The notes under the pieces were generated by a model. That model worked only from the letters and a program-made list of their open reading frames with translations. It was not told where the DNA came from and ran no database searches. A DNA stretch of 64,000 nt from Anadara kagoshimensis (lineage: Eukaryota; Mollusca; Bivalvia; Arcoida; Arcidae): assembly GCA_021292105.1 (NCBI GenBank), contig CM037870.1, positions 48,982,747 to 49,046,746 on the forward strand. The letters run 5' to 3'. Each line of letters opens with the position of its first letter. The stretch's first letter is position 1. Both the position numbers and the translations under genes were made by a program. This document shows positions 12,241-23,886 of the stretch, piece after piece.

Positions 12241-12314
12241 ATGTTTTCTTTTAATCTATCAGCCATTAGCCATTAGTTATCAGGTGAGCGTATCAGGCCC
12301 ATGGGCCTCTTGTT

Positions 12315-13310
12315 TTAAAATCAGACCGATAAGTGTAGCTTTTTTACATGTACAATGCGGTTAATATGTATACTCAAAATTGTCCGATTGCTATTTCAGC
12401 GTTGTGAAGCACACAATTAAACAGCTTTGCATAGAACACGGTTGTAAAATGCATAATTATGAACACACCAAAGACAAAAGGGCACCCACATACCATTGCC
12501 TCATGTACATGTATAGAAGTAATGTACCGATTTGTAAATTTTAAAACCCATAGTTTTCATTTTTCATTTTTATACGATAAGATTAACATCACGGTCCACT
12601 TAGAATTCACGGGGGTGATATGTGTAATCAAAATAATATTACCAGTGGCGTTACCTAAAGGAATGGGTGTGTTTTCAAAGAAAAGAACATAAAAATACAG
12701 ATTTGTAGAAAAGACAAAAGAAATATTACAAATTAAATAAATACATGTAATGCATGTAGCTATTCGGATTTGAACCCCTGTCCTACAGATTAACTAAGCT
12801 TATAGTTTAACATCAATTATATGTAATACATGCATGGCAAGGTTTAATGACCATCGAAACTTGATTTGAAAACAAATAGCAAAAGCGGAAAATACCCCTC
12901 ATTTTAACATATAATAGAATGAAGATGGAGTTGCACAAAGAAATGCAAATAAAATATACATTTGTCTGAGCCAAAATCTAAACTTCAAATACACTCGTAA
13001 TACTATTACTTTTTGAAATTATAACTATAAGAATATTTAGAAATGTGTGTTAAACAAACCAAATCTGCCCATTTAGGATAAAATCCCATCAAACCTACGA
13101 TACATTTTTAAAATGATAAAATATAAGGTATGAATTCAGCCCAATACAGGCACAGCATATGAATTCATGATCTTGGATTGGAATCCTGTAAAATTAACCG
13201 TTTGTCAAGTTTTTGACAAATTGATCAACATGCAGAAATTTCAAACTTGCCATCTTGAATTAGGACCAAATATTCACTAATTTTTTTTTCGATTGATACA
13301 TATTTAACAA
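12315..13310. other. Intergenic, nothing recognised
   Basis: AT-rich. The short open frame 12459-12692 has no supporting features. Confidence 0.4.
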
Positions 13311-13317
13311 TTATTAT

Positions 13318-13444
13318 TACACCGAATCTCCAAAACTTTCAATATTCAAGCAGTTTTCAGCTTGTGTCGACTTTTTATTTATTTATTTATTTATTTGAGT
13401 AGAATCTAAAATTTATAAGGTATAAAGTTTTGGAGATTCGGTAT
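13318..13444. mobile_element. Short MITE with near-perfect inverted ends
   Basis: ACCGAATCTCCAAAACTTT at the left is matched by AAAGTTTTGGAGATTCGGT at the right, giving 19-bp inverted repeats about 125 bp apart around an (ATTT)n core. No coding capacity. A TA-type or TTA flank is possible but not certain. Confidence 0.75.
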
Positions 13445-13854
13445 AACATAACAAATATTTTAGGGGGATCGGGCCTATATGGATCCTGATATATTTGTTA
13501 ATTAATCTACATATACATGTTGTTTAAAATCAGGCAAAATTCTGTATCCAGAAAACTGTTTTTTTGTCATTAAATAAAACACACGATTAACCAGTCTCCG
13601 TGTGTAGTTAATAGTATTTCAATTATAACAAGACAGTCAGTTCTGTAAGGGGTGGTGGTATTGGTGGAATAAGCCGTCGTGAATCTTCAGTAACGCAAAT
13701 TAACAAAATCTTGTTTGAAGTAGGATCTGCCTCAGTGGGATTCAATCAAGAGCACAGGCGATAAAAGATGCCACAATCCGAAAGTAGGTATCAAGACAAC
13801 CGGTCCCTAGACTCGGCTCTCATCCTATGTTTTTAACATACAATCATTTCTCAA

Positions 13855-14165
13855 TATCGTTCCGTTTGCGGGGGTCGTGGATTCGAACCCCGGCAGGCTC
13901 TGACAAGGCTTGATAATAGGCAGTAACTGTTTCGCCAAGCACTCGGCCTTTTAAAATGAAAGTCACAAGGTTCTTCAGAAGAGACTAGAAAATCTGATGC
14001 CCTATGTCACGGAAGACCATCCCTGCACATTTCCCTGAGCGCACTGCAAAGAAAACATTCTGCCATTTTACATAAAGCTGGTGACTTCTCGATATAAGTA
14101 TAAATACTCTTGACTGAGACGTAAAACTCCATTCAATCAAACAATTTATCAATGTCGTCATCTTA
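13855..14165 (+). repeat. tRNA-type SINE copy
   Basis: Carries an RNA polymerase III B-box-like GATTCGAACCCC near 13870, then 'caagcactcggcctttt', AAATGAAAGTCAC, 'cttcagaagagac', and a 3' tail resembling 'gctggtgacttctcgatata…attcaatcaa'. The same order of blocks is seen near 49950 and 56318. The head is truncated or diverged, so it is a SINE rather than a tRNA gene. Confidence 0.75.
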
Positions 14166-14683
14166 TTTTTTTCGTACTGATATCTGGTAATATCTGGTAA
14201 TACTAAGTTTTCACTTCCAAAGTTTTTTTTACATTCATAGAATGGATGCGCAGGAAAAAATCGCTCAACTCGAGGCAAAATGGTTTGTTACCTTGCAGTC
14301 TCTTTGACAAAAATTCTTATGTTTTTGCTTGAACAATAGACGCTTATTGACATAAATCATGGATTATATAAGAAACGTTTCAAGAGACGTAGGAATGAAT
14401 GACGCAATGCCCGTTTGCAATTTTTATAAATCACTTTTTTATCACAAAACGCTGAAATTAGGCACATTGTTCAAACTTGACGTTATCATGACGTTATGGC
14501 GGCAAAAATGTAAAATGGCAACAGACACTCCTTTTTATTGACCAAAATACATATATTTTACGTTTGTAAAGTAGGGAATGCCATATATCATTAGAAAGGT
14601 AATGAAATGTTCTATCAAAATCTAACAAAATCTGAAAATGTCAAAATTTGGCCATAAGGGACGTTTCTACTTGGACGGGCCCA

Positions 14684-14687
<4 letters not shown>
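14166..14687. other. Intergenic, nothing recognised
   Basis: No gene or clear repeat. Short chance open frames only. Confidence 0.4.

Positions 14688-14739
<52 letters not shown>
14688..14739. repeat. (AG)n microsatellite
   Basis: About 26 AG dinucleotides, directly downstream (minus-strand sense) of the last recognisable LINE codons. Ser-Leu or Glu-Arg open frames through it are artefacts. Confidence 0.95.
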
Positions 14740-14741
<2 letters not shown>

Positions 14742-14742
<1 letters not shown>

Positions 14743-15650
14743 GGAGAGAGTTACTGACAAAATCTTTTGGATAACAATATATATTTTGAACAACTTCGAA
14801 AACATGGATATTTTCATCAACAGTAAGGTTTACAACATCACCATACAATAAAAACATTGTAGTTATATTTTAGGGTAGAGAGAAAATGGTTTGTTAACGT
14901 AATTGTTTATAAAGTGGGCATTGTAAGAAGAAAAGTTCAGAGGATTCAATATGACCAAATCAACAAGAAGGGTTGTCAACAATATTTTTGTTAAATAGGT
15001 GTGCATTGAGGGTGCTACATTCCATTCTTGTTCTGGCGTGGTAAATTTGTCCTAGACGTGAATCGCTTAGGAAGTAGTTTGGACCATCATTACGGTTGGC
15101 AATGTATATGTTTTGCAAATGTGTAGATTCATTGTTGCGAATGTTAGTAGTATTGAATTCCAGTCACAAACGGTACAGGGCAAGAAAGAATAAAAAATAT
15201 GTTGAATTACATAGAAATGTATGTAGATTTTCACGATTTCGAGTTGGACAAGAATGTGTTTCCATATATAACTGTCAGGTACTATATGAGAAAGGTATTC
15301 TGGAGATAGTCCATGGTGCATTTTATAAAATAAAATAAGCATTTTTTTCTCCTATAATTTAAAGTTTCCCCACCCAGTTTTTTATACAATGAATCGATGC
15401 TGTAAAATTTGGTTGCCCGTGTAACAATTCTAGCTGCTTCAATATTAAGGATTCAGTTTTTTGTGGATTGAAAGTAACTAACCATTTATTTGCCCACGAA
15501 TGTACCCTATCTAAGTCAATATTAAGTTTTTCTGCGGCTGCATAAGCGTCTTCAACTATGAAATAAAGTGATGTATCATCAGCAAACAGTCGTATATTAC
15601 TTTGGATATCTAAAACTATATCATTTATGTAAATAAGAAAGAAAAGGGCC
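14742..15650 (-). mobile_element. LINE 3' half: RT palm end and C-terminal region
   Basis: The minus-strand reading begins with 'FFLIYINDI', the FADD box 'SNIRLFADDTSLYF' (about 15569-15596), then 'WANKWLVTFNPQKTESLI', 'LFYKMHHGLSPEYLSHIVP', 'VCDWNSI', 'RMECSTLNAHLFNKNIVDNP', a decayed C-x-C-G/H-type finger, and ends near 14745 with 'HVFEVVQNIY'. This fits the 3' end of a Jockey/CR1-like LINE. It continues directly from the part at 23887-24130: the two halves were split by element A. The metal-binding FADD is intact, but frameshifts elsewhere make it inactive. Confidence 0.85.
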
Positions 15651-15895
15651 TGTGGGACTCCTATATGTAGTAACTACCACAAATGTAGTAACGGTCGCAA
15701 ATGTAATAAAATTGTGTCACATATGTAGTAACGAACCACAAATGTAGTAAGGTTTGTCACATATGTAGTAAATGTTGGTCACAAATGTAGCAAAATTTTA
15801 CACAAATGTAGCAAAATTTTACCACAAATGTAGCAACAAAATTTTACCACAAATGTAACAACTTAATTTAATTAAACACAAATGTAGTAAAATTT
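15651..15895. repeat. Left terminal inverted repeat of element A, motif array
   Basis: About 12 copies of an (A)CCACAAATGTAG(T/C)AAC motif, some as CACATATGTAGTAA, spaced about 15-25 bp. The outer 100 bp align with the right repeat (23886-23847, then continuing at 19807-19690). Such arrays are candidate transposase binding sites (inference). Confidence 0.8.
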
Positions 15896-16228
15896 TAAAA
15901 ATGATAAAACATATATTTTTTCAATATGGGTAATATCTTGGCTAGTGTTAATTAATGACAAGTAGGTTATATGCGTACATAACTAGACAATAACAAAATA
16001 AAAAATCCTGATAATAGCTACAGTATGAGAACCATCACTTAAAACTTTGAAAACGCCAAATTGCTTATTATGTGGGTTTTTTTATTATTTTTTATTTTTT
16101 TTGCAATCTGTAGTCGTTTTGAACACTTCCGTTTAATTTAAACCGCAGGCAAACAATTACCATCTGTCTCTAGTGGATTGGGTACGCAACTAGCCTGTGA
16201 GAAGTGAACTTAAACACTAAGCAGGGTA

Positions 16229-17195
16229 CAAGAGTTGAGAATTGAGTAATGGTGTTTAACGTCCCAGTCAAGGATATTTCACTTACATCGAGACGTCGCC
16301 AGCTATAGGACGTTTCTGGGTTACTTAATATCCTGTCCGGTTCTGTATTTTATAATACACTTCCGGGAAAAAATTTAGGCATACCTACTTCCGGATTTTG
16401 TGAAGGACGCATAGTTGCAAATACCGGGAAAATTTGGTTGATTGTCATTTGATGGTAGAAAGCAAAGTATTGGTGTGCGATACCGGGATGCAATTCCCAT
16501 GGTAGGAAAGGTCCCAGAAAATATCCTTTCATGGAAGATATTAATTATTTACTGTTTCCAACTAAGAAAGACACAAAAAAGGAGGAAATGGTTAAATGCC
16601 ATTAGACACCCTTCGACTACGATCCAAAACCCTGGCACAGGATGTGTAGTCGGCATTTCAGTGAGTCCGATTATCCGGAACTATTCCCATGGAATAATTA
16701 CAGTGATAATACACCGAACAGGGCCGCCACTTCAATTTTAAATTGAAACCACCAGGAGCTTATGCAAAGACATGGATGATGGGTACGTCATGCAATTGTT
16801 GTAAGATCAACTTAAATTTATCAGCAAATTTCTAATCAAACTTTTAAGTAAGACAATTACAAGTCTCCTTAATTCCAGAACTTAAGAGTGACGAAATGCC
16901 ATGATAAAATGATAATTTGAAGAAAGCTTTCGAAATCGTGTAAACACGGAAGTAACCCGAAAGTACGGATGCTAAAATTTTGACTACGTGACCCGATATT
17001 ATACTACACAAAATGGGATTCCGGACTATCCCGGAAAGGGCTATTGGCGAAGGTGCAGAAATTTTGCCTGTGCGTTGCGCTGATGGCATTATACAGCAGG
17101 GTTCTTTAACGTGTCAAGCCCACCGTGACACGGGACCTCGTATTTAGTTAAGTATGACATCTGAAAGAATCGTGACGCCGAGTGCTTGGCGAAAG
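16229..17195 (-). repeat. SINE copy on minus strand, split by a THAP element
   Basis: The left piece, 16229-16309, is the SINE tail in reverse ('gtttaacgtcccagtcaagg', 'agacgtcgccagctatagg'). The right piece, from about 17040, resumes with 'aggtgcagaaattttg' and the body, ending near 17190 in 'cgccgagtgcttggcgaaag'. The order matches the other SINE copies once the inner 0.73 kb is removed. Confidence 0.7.
16310..17039 (+). mobile_element. Small THAP-domain transposon (P-element-like?) inside SINE
   Basis: It lies between GCTATAGG (16302-16309) and GCTATTGG (17040-17047), a near-8-bp target duplication. The ends CGTTTCTGGGTTACT and, inverted, CCTTTCCGGGATAGT agree at 11 of 15 positions. Inside, plus-strand readings in shifting frames give the THAP signature: 'IPGCNSHGRKGPRKYPF', 'KKRRKWLNAIRHPS' and 'CSRHFSESDYPELF', matching C-x-C…W…C-x2-H-F spacing. 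THAP DNA-binding domains with 8-bp duplications are typical of P-type transposases. No catalytic domain is present, so it is an internally deleted or decayed copy. Confidence 0.6.
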
Positions 17196-17299
17196 AACAA
17201 GATACACATATATGATTACAGACGTTCTATTTTACATACAACACATTATTAAAATATAGTTTCATATACTTCATAACAATTTACGAAGTATTGTAAATG

Positions 17300-17302
<3 letters not shown>

Positions 17303-17345
<43 letters not shown>
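17303..17345. repeat. (GA)n microsatellite
   Basis: About 21 GA repeats within element A. Confidence 0.95.
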
Positions 17346-17351
<6 letters not shown>

Positions 17352-17954
17352 TAAAATTAGCAAATATTACAAAAACCTTTGTGAGGTTGCTCCCATATAT
17401 TGGACCAAATCAAGTGTAGCCATCGTAAAAACGTAAATTTCAGCGAAGCAAAATGAAACGTGATCTTGATCTGCAACACATTGTGGTAGACTTACATCCC
17501 AAATCAGTTTAATACGAAAAAACTGCAGAAAATCGTTATTTCAATCAAATTATCAAAGACAACTGCAAAGGATCGGATCCGTAGCAAAACAAAACGTTAA
17601 CTTGGTCTGCAACTCATTGTGGTTGACTCGCATTAAAAAACTCAGCCTAGTATCTGAAAGTGTTTAGGAAACAATGCGGAAAACTTATACATGTAATTGA
17701 CTGATGGACCGACCAACAGCATTATACTACCTACATCTTAAGTTTCGTGGAGTATAATAATAAATACATGTACCCTACTAAAATCTGCCAAAATACAGAA
17801 AACCCAGAAACTTAAATTTAAAAAACTGAATTTTACATGTAATTTACAAACCGAAGTATAATGAAAATAAGAGGCCAATTGGCATTATCGCTCATCGCAT
17901 AATACATAACATACACCCCTACAAGGATTATCAGATACTAGTCGTTATTTATTT

Positions 17955-19332
17955 AAGGCGCCCAAACAAAGTTTGGCGACTTATTGTTTTTGCACCGTTT
18001 CTTCTTCTTATTATTATTATTGTTATTATTCTTCCTCTTCTTCTTCTTCTTCCGGCCATGAACTTGTCCAACCAATTTCTCGAAGACCGTTGGTCTAATC
18101 TTAACCAAACTTCACATGAATGTTGATCCCCATCTCCTTCCCCGGAGGCCGAGGTAAAATGCCCATGGGGTTATTAGGGGAGGGGCAGGAGGGCGGGGTC
18201 TTAAAAACAACAATGATCAATTTTGCCATCTATACTTTATTTTGTACTATAAAACCATATATATTCATGATCAGTATCTCAAGATGCACAAGTCTATATC
18301 ATTAGATTTTCCCTGCGGTATCAGGGAGGGGTGGGTCAGTGCGCTAACATTTAAACGGTTGAGATCCCCACCCATAAACTATATATTTTCTGGTTCTACA
18401 TAAAAAGTTGAATAGAATGATGCTAAAGAAAATCCCATGGGGTCATTCCTGATGGAGGGGGGGACGGGCGGGGCTTGGTTCTAACTTTTAAATGGTTGAT
18501 ATCCCACCCTGAAACTATATATTTTCCGGTTCTGTTTTAAAAGTTGAATAGAGTGATACTGAAGAAATGCCCATGACGTTTTCCAGAAGAGGGCAGGGAC
18601 AGGCGGGGCTGGGTACTAACTTTTGATCAGTTGAGATCCCCACCCTTAACATATATATTTTCTTATTCTTTATGAAAAGTTGAATAGATTCATACTAAAG
18701 TAAACCCATATGGACATTCCAATAGGAGGTTGGGGACAGGTAGGTCTAGGTACTAACTTTGAGATCCCCACCCTCAAACTACAGTTTTCTTCATGGGCTG
18801 GTTGCTATCATTTTGTTTAAGAATTAAAACAATAAGCATGAATTTTCATTGTCAAGGATACTTAAGTAATCACTGATCCATGTCTAAACGCTTTTAAGCT
18901 AAATCTTTTTATAAGCAACACTAATGGTCATTTGTCCCTGGGGCATGATTTATTATTCAATTCGATAGAGTAGCTGCATTTAGTTATCAGTATGACATTA
19001 TATGGGTAAATGCTTGGATTAATTTAAAATCAACACATCAAAACAATGGTTTGTGATATTGGGTATAGTTGATGTCAATCAACTTTGCCTATTGTTTGAA
19101 TTTCAACCAATTGGATTCATGTACTACTTCTCTATATAAAATTAAATCTTAAATTGAAAAAAATATTACAAGTTTAAAATTTCTCAACAGTTTTTCTATT
19201 GTGTGTAGAACTTATTTAAAGGTTTAAAATTTTCAGCCGTTGCCATGGAAATGGAAAAAAGCAACAAAAGTACAAGTTCTAATATGTGTTTTGAATACAG
19301 GGTTTGATTTTTATTCGTTTGGGCGCCTTATT
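17955..19332 (+). mobile_element. Hairpin-headed repeat element, family 4
   Basis: Head AAGGCGCCCAAACAAAGTTT followed by GGCGAC (17955-17980) folds back on itself, and the arm recurs inverted at the right end as GTTTGGGCGCCTT (about 19318-19330). The head is followed by a pyrimidine-rich (TTA/TTC)n stretch, then about four tandem units of about 135 bp ('gttgagatccccaccc' near 18359, 18493, 18630 and 18760). Flanks TATTTA and TATTTG may be a target duplication. No coding capacity. Confidence 0.7.
18350..18795 (+). repeat. Tandem core repeats of family 4 (about 135 bp)
   Basis: Units run from 'gagatccccaccct' through 'aactatatattttctggttc', 'aagttgaatagaatgatact' and a G-rich 'gggacaggcggggct' box. 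About 3.5 copies plus a diverged one near 18121. Confidence 0.8.
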
Positions 19333-19524
19333 TGTAATGATGCAACCATCATTACATTAGTACTCGTTACATTTATATTTGAATTATTATTAGATGTTCT
19401 GTTAAACATTTGTAATGTGCCGATTTATGTGACACTAAAAGTGTTCAAGTAAATAGATAAAAACCCAGCAAAATTGACATTTTATACATAGATTTTCTTT
19501 GGTAGTTTGGTATTTCATAAAGTA

Positions 19525-19660
19525 ATCTATATATCGGAATCAGAGCCACTTCTATCGGGATAGAATTCCCTTCTATCGGGTTAAAAGTCACTTCTAACGC
19601 GTTAAAAGCCACTTCTATCGGAACAACTGTCGCTTCTATCGGGTTAGAACAAATTTCAAA
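19525..19660. repeat. Minisatellite of about 24-bp units
   Basis: Five to six copies of 'cacttctatcgggttaaaag' with variants. On the minus strand each unit reads as 8 residues (P-I-E-V-A-F-N-A type). Probably a simple expansion within element A, not a protein. Confidence 0.75.
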
Positions 19661-19685
19661 ATTTTCGTTACTACATACATGTATA

Positions 19686-19811
19686 ACGGTTTTCATTTAC
19701 TACATTTGTGGTAACAAAAATTGTTACTACATTTGTGGTAACGGTCGTTCCTACATTTGTGGTTCGTTACTACATATGTGACAAAATTTTATTACATTTG
19801 TGACCGTTACT
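19686..19811. repeat. Inner part of element A right terminal repeat, displaced by B
   Basis: Inverted match to the left repeat (CACATATGTAGTAACGAACC and ACAAATGTAATAAAATT in the same order). Its continuation toward the true end is found 4 kb away at 23847-23886, because element B sits between. Confidence 0.8.
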
Positions 19812-21439
19812 CACCCATTCTCAGTAATAAGGCCCAAATAGTGTTATATTACAGTATAATGATTTGGCTTTGGAAAAGACCAAAGAATAAATGTACCAAC
19901 AGAAACTACACATTATATCTACAATTATCAATCACAGTTTTCTAGTTAATCCATGTATTTGATTATTTTCCAATCTCATAAACCTTTAAAATGATACAAA
20001 CGTTACTGTTACCGGGTAAGGTTTTTATGTTTTAAATCGCCAAATCTTCAATATTTGGAAAGTAACAAAAATTTAAAGAATTGCTTTTGTTAATGCTGCA
20101 TTGTTGTCATATCTAAAACTGGTTTCTGATGACAATGCAAGCTATTGGTAAAATCTGGTGCCAAATAAAGATGTGTTACCAGCTGTCGGATGCAAACGTT
20201 ACCACATATAAAACTGTCTCCATGGTTATCATATATTAATGTCATACTTTCCACTGACGTGGGCAAATTGAAGCTTATCTTACGCATACTTAACGGAACA
20301 ATAAAATTTTTAACTTAACAGTCGCTATTGGGCCTGAACAAGCATGACACAAAGTTGAATGGAAGGTTTTATTTTCATCAATACTTACGTTACGTCATTC
20401 ATATGGTTAAATATTTTATCCAAGTCAAAATTATTATATTGTCAAACGAAGTACTTTGATATAATATTTAAAATATATCATCTTTATTCCGCACAAGTTC
20501 CTATTATTTAAACCACATATTGTAACAGTTGAAAAAAATACATACGTTACCGATACATACGTGATAACATCATTTGAAAATACACCTAAATCACGTCAAG
20601 TGACCACTATAATTTGTATAGTTCTAGATTTAAATTATAGAAGTGTGCATGTGAAGTTTTAACCACATCGATTGTTGTTAAAATAAAAATTCTCAAGCAA
20701 AAATGAAAGAGTCGAAGGTGACCTCTTTGGATGGTAAGAATCCATTCAAAAATTTCAATTTGAAATAATACATCTGACTATATAGATAATAAACCTTGTC
20801 ATTTCCATCAAACCCATGATGGTATGTCTACCCTTGGTCCATAGTCTGGAATTCATTTTCCAAAAAATGATATATACGTTACTATAGGTAACGTATGTAA
20901 TTAACACAAGTAACGTATGTATCAGTACTTTCATTTCAATTACAATGAAATAGTAAAGCAAACTGTCATTAGATACAACAATTAACAAACACTTAAAGTT
21001 TCTAGTTGTGTTACGTGTAGAGAAATTAAACAATTTTCAACTTCAAGTGGATTTTGAAACGATAGATGTCACTAGTCTAATTTATTTGAATAATTTTCTC
21101 AAATATTTGAATACAACATTGTTCATTTTAATATTTGTTATACATACAAATCAAATACCTGCAATTTCATTAATTCTGATTATGAAAGTGTAAATGCAGC
21201 GTAAAACATAACTTCAATGGTCAAATGGGTGGTCAATATACATCCATATATCTGCAGACCCCCAGGTAACGTAAGTATTGGTATCTACGTTACTGGTCTG
21301 AATTACAAACACAGTTGCTGTCTAATGTTTCATGATGGATAAATCATGTCTTGAAATTCAGTCAAATTACAGAGATAAAGAAAATGGGACATGATCGGAG
21401 TTCTAAATTGAAGAGAAACTAAGAATTAAACTGAAAAAA

Positions 21440-21535
21440 ACAAACCTACTATTCCATGTGTCCGAATCACAAATCCAGAAGCAAAGTGAAAACTTTGAAA
21501 CTGGCAAGTTAAGTTAAACACATGAACTTCCAGAA
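21440..21535 (-). repeat. Fragment of retroelement-end repeat R
   Basis: Matches the minus-strand form of the repeat R end ('tccgaatcacaaatccagaa', 'gcaaagtgaaaactttg', 'aacacatgaacttccaga'). Confidence 0.55.
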
Positions 21536-22184
21536 CAGATAGCCGCCAAGGATGTTTCAGATAGTGGTTATGTCTCTTTGGAACCAGTCCCTGTTACGTC
21601 ATTAACAACAGTGGTCATACTCTTCTTAGTTTTAGGTAACCTTCTATTTAAACTAGGGGTAAAAACTATACAAGTTCTGACAAGAAGCTAAGAGGGAAGC
21701 TTAATGTAATATATCTAAAGACGTTAAAATTTTAAAAGATAAATCATGAGAAAGAAATTTCGGATAGAAAACTTTCATATTAGAAAGGATAAAAGAGTTA
21801 CATTTTCAAATGAGAAGTTAACATTATGAAAGCAAACAGAAAGTGGTGTATCCATTATTGACTTGGCACCCAACAAGCGAAGCTCAGCAAGAAAAGTTCT
21901 TCTTGGTAACATCTTATTGACAAATATTAAATACATGTATAGTGATATAATCAACAACAAAATATGAGTGATTTTGATAGACATCATATACATGTTATGT
22001 TTAGCAATATAATTTTCCAACAATAATCGGTAATGGGCCTAAACTGTGCATTATTGCTGGCTGATCTATTTCATATTGCAGCAGACTTTATGTAAAACCG
22101 TTTTTAACTTGAAGGATGACTTAACAAAACCATTTAACTCCACATATATACAGATACATGATGTCTGGTAAAGGATTTTATAAT

Positions 22185-22485
22185 TCTAAATTCGAAGGCT
22201 TTTGTGAATGTCATCTATCTTAAGGATATTGAAATAAAAGATACAACTGATCCTTCATGTTCCGCTTCATATTGGGACTTGTACCTCAACTATGGCACCC
22301 ACGCGGACTTTATAAAACGAAGCAAACTGCTTGATTACTAATACCAAAATACAATGGACATTGTTGATTTGTTCTCACTTTCCTGGTGAAAGTTCGTGTG
22401 TTTAACTTTATTTGCAAATTTTCAACGTTTGTACTCTGCTTTGGGATTATGATATTGGCATGGATCGGTATGAGAGACATATTTT
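22185..22485 (+). repeat. Copy of repeat R (retroelement 3' end) inside element B
   Basis: Contains 'gaatgtcatctatctta', 'gaaataaaagatacaactga', 'tttataaaacgaagca' and 'gggattatgatattggcatg' in the order seen in the longest copy at 59335-59995, with an internal gap. Confidence 0.65.
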
Positions 22486-23886
22486 AAGTCACATGATTGA
22501 TTAAAAGATAATTAGAAGAAAAAGAGATCGACTTTAAATAAATTGACTTGTATAGACAGTAAATGTTTGTAAAAGGCACATACTAGTAGCATGTAAGATT
22601 TTTCAGTCTATTCTGAATTTAGAAACAGTATAAACAATCGGGTGGAGAAAAAAGTTGTTAGAAATAAAGGATAAGTCCAGATTTCAGGTTTAAAAACTAA
22701 ATATGAAAAGTACTACTGGAGAGAAAAATACACAGTGGTTCCTTTAAAAATATGACATTTTAATCAGCAATTAAGACTTTCTCATTCCATTAGCCTTGTT
22801 TTTTAGAGTGTAACTCGGGTATATTTTATTAAATTTCTTCAAAGGAGGACATGTCACTGAGTGAAGAAGTTTTAAACCCCAGTATGTAATTGTTACATAC
22901 GTGACTAAACAGTTTCATACGTTACTTACTTAATTAATTATTTTTGTCACTAGAAAAGTGAACATTTACATCGTGATAATTGATAATTTTAAAGGCTTTA
23001 TATCTCTTGTTGTCTTAATAAAGAAATTGAAGACTTCATTGTAAACGATACCATGTACATAATCTTATTATAGGTTAAACTGTTACATACGTTACCGATA
23101 AATAGTTTTTGTCATTTCGCTAGAAAAGTGAACATATCTACCAATATCATGTGTTCTATTGATAAGTTTTACAATTTTATTATGGAAAACAAGAGTTAAT
23201 AATTTGTGATATAATATAATTTAGCTGTCTTTATAATGACTCAAAGTCATCTATAGGTGCTACATACGTTACCGAATACACTGTTTACTTAAGTGAAAAT
23301 TATCTTGAAGATAATAAGTTTTGTACAGTTCTTTTGGTTAGCAATTTCATCAAGACATATTTGCATTTTGATTTGAGTGTTGATTAATGACTACCTGTTT
23401 GAAATTTTGTTTCTGTTACCAACTTGAGAATACAGAAATAAATTTATTGTATTTTTGCGTAAAAATACTTTAATTTCTGTAGACTACAAACATCGTCATT
23501 ATCATTTCGATATGTCGAAGTGGTCTCAAGGCACATTTTTAAATTAATAACAATGTAACCTAATGTTCAAGCATAATAAACATATAAATACTACTACTTG
23601 GTAAGAATATGGTGAACTTTAACTACGGTCACGTAAATATCAACTCATTTAAATACAAATGGTATGTATGTAACAATAAAGTGAAATTACAACCAAAATA
23701 ATCAATTGGTGTTAAAATTTTGTTGTTTCTGAATCTTCTGATATGTCCAGTCTCTGAAAATACCAGAAGTTCATTGCTTGTAAGACTTTTATTTTTCATC
23801 ATCTTGAAATAGTGAATTGGGCCTTATTACTGAGAATGGTTGTATGTACTACATTTGTGGTAGTTACTACATATAGGGGTCCCACA

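Larger units (their letters stand above)
7751..12314 (+). mobile_element. Hairpin-headed repeat element, family 2 (composite, 4.6 kb)
   Basis: The head AGCTCACCTGACC…GGTCATGTGAGCT (7751-7779) folds into a hairpin and is followed by a TG/CG-rich simple run. The arm recurs inverted as CAGGTGAGC near 12281. Next come a terminal hairpin AGGCCCATGGGCCT and CTTGTT (ends 12314). Near the 3' end are four tandem units (11709, 11856, 12000, 12129; about 130-147 bp) with 'aattatctcgaaaactataa'. A central inverted duplication (about 7950-8180 against 11150-11375) and a foreign-looking middle enlarge it. Resemblance to pearl/Helentron-associated elements is inference. Confidence 0.65.
19812..23846. mobile_element. 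Element B: 4.0 kb, TACT flanks, inside A's terminal repeat
   Basis: Left CACCCATTCTCAGTAATAAG, right (other strand) CATACAACCATTCTCAGTAA; both continue with AAGGCCCAA. The flanking TACT (19808-19811, 23847-23850) is present once in the empty site predicted from A's left repeat. The interior has no coding frame but carries about 14 dispersed ACATACGTTACC / GGTAACGTATGT motifs. CAC-type ends with a 4-bp duplication would fit the Chapaev group of CMC transposons (tentative). Non-autonomous. Confidence 0.7.
15651..23886. mobile_element. Element A: 8.2 kb, TGTGGGAC termini, GGGCC flanking repeats
   Basis: The left end TGTGGGACTCCTATATGTAG and the right end, on the other strand TGTGGGACCCCTATATGTAG, form long inverted repeats rich in ACAAATGTAGTAAC motifs. 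GGGCC (15646-15650 and 23887-23891) is duplicated. Removing the element joins two halves of one LINE reverse transcriptase. It contains further insertions: a split SINE, a THAP element, a hairpin-headed element and element B. No transposase of its own is seen. A second copy lies at about 2090-4921. TGT…ACA with 5-bp GC-rich duplications does not match a family I can name with confidence. Confidence 0.8.

Noticed and set aside
14615-14857. Ser-Leu and Glu-Arg rich frames
   Set aside because: Translation of an (AG)n microsatellite fused to LINE remnants.
15651-23886. Element A as an LTR retrotransposon because of TGT…ACA ends and 5-bp duplication
   Set aside because: The ends are inverted, not direct, repeats and no retroelement coding lies inside, so a DNA-transposon-like or unclassified element fits better.
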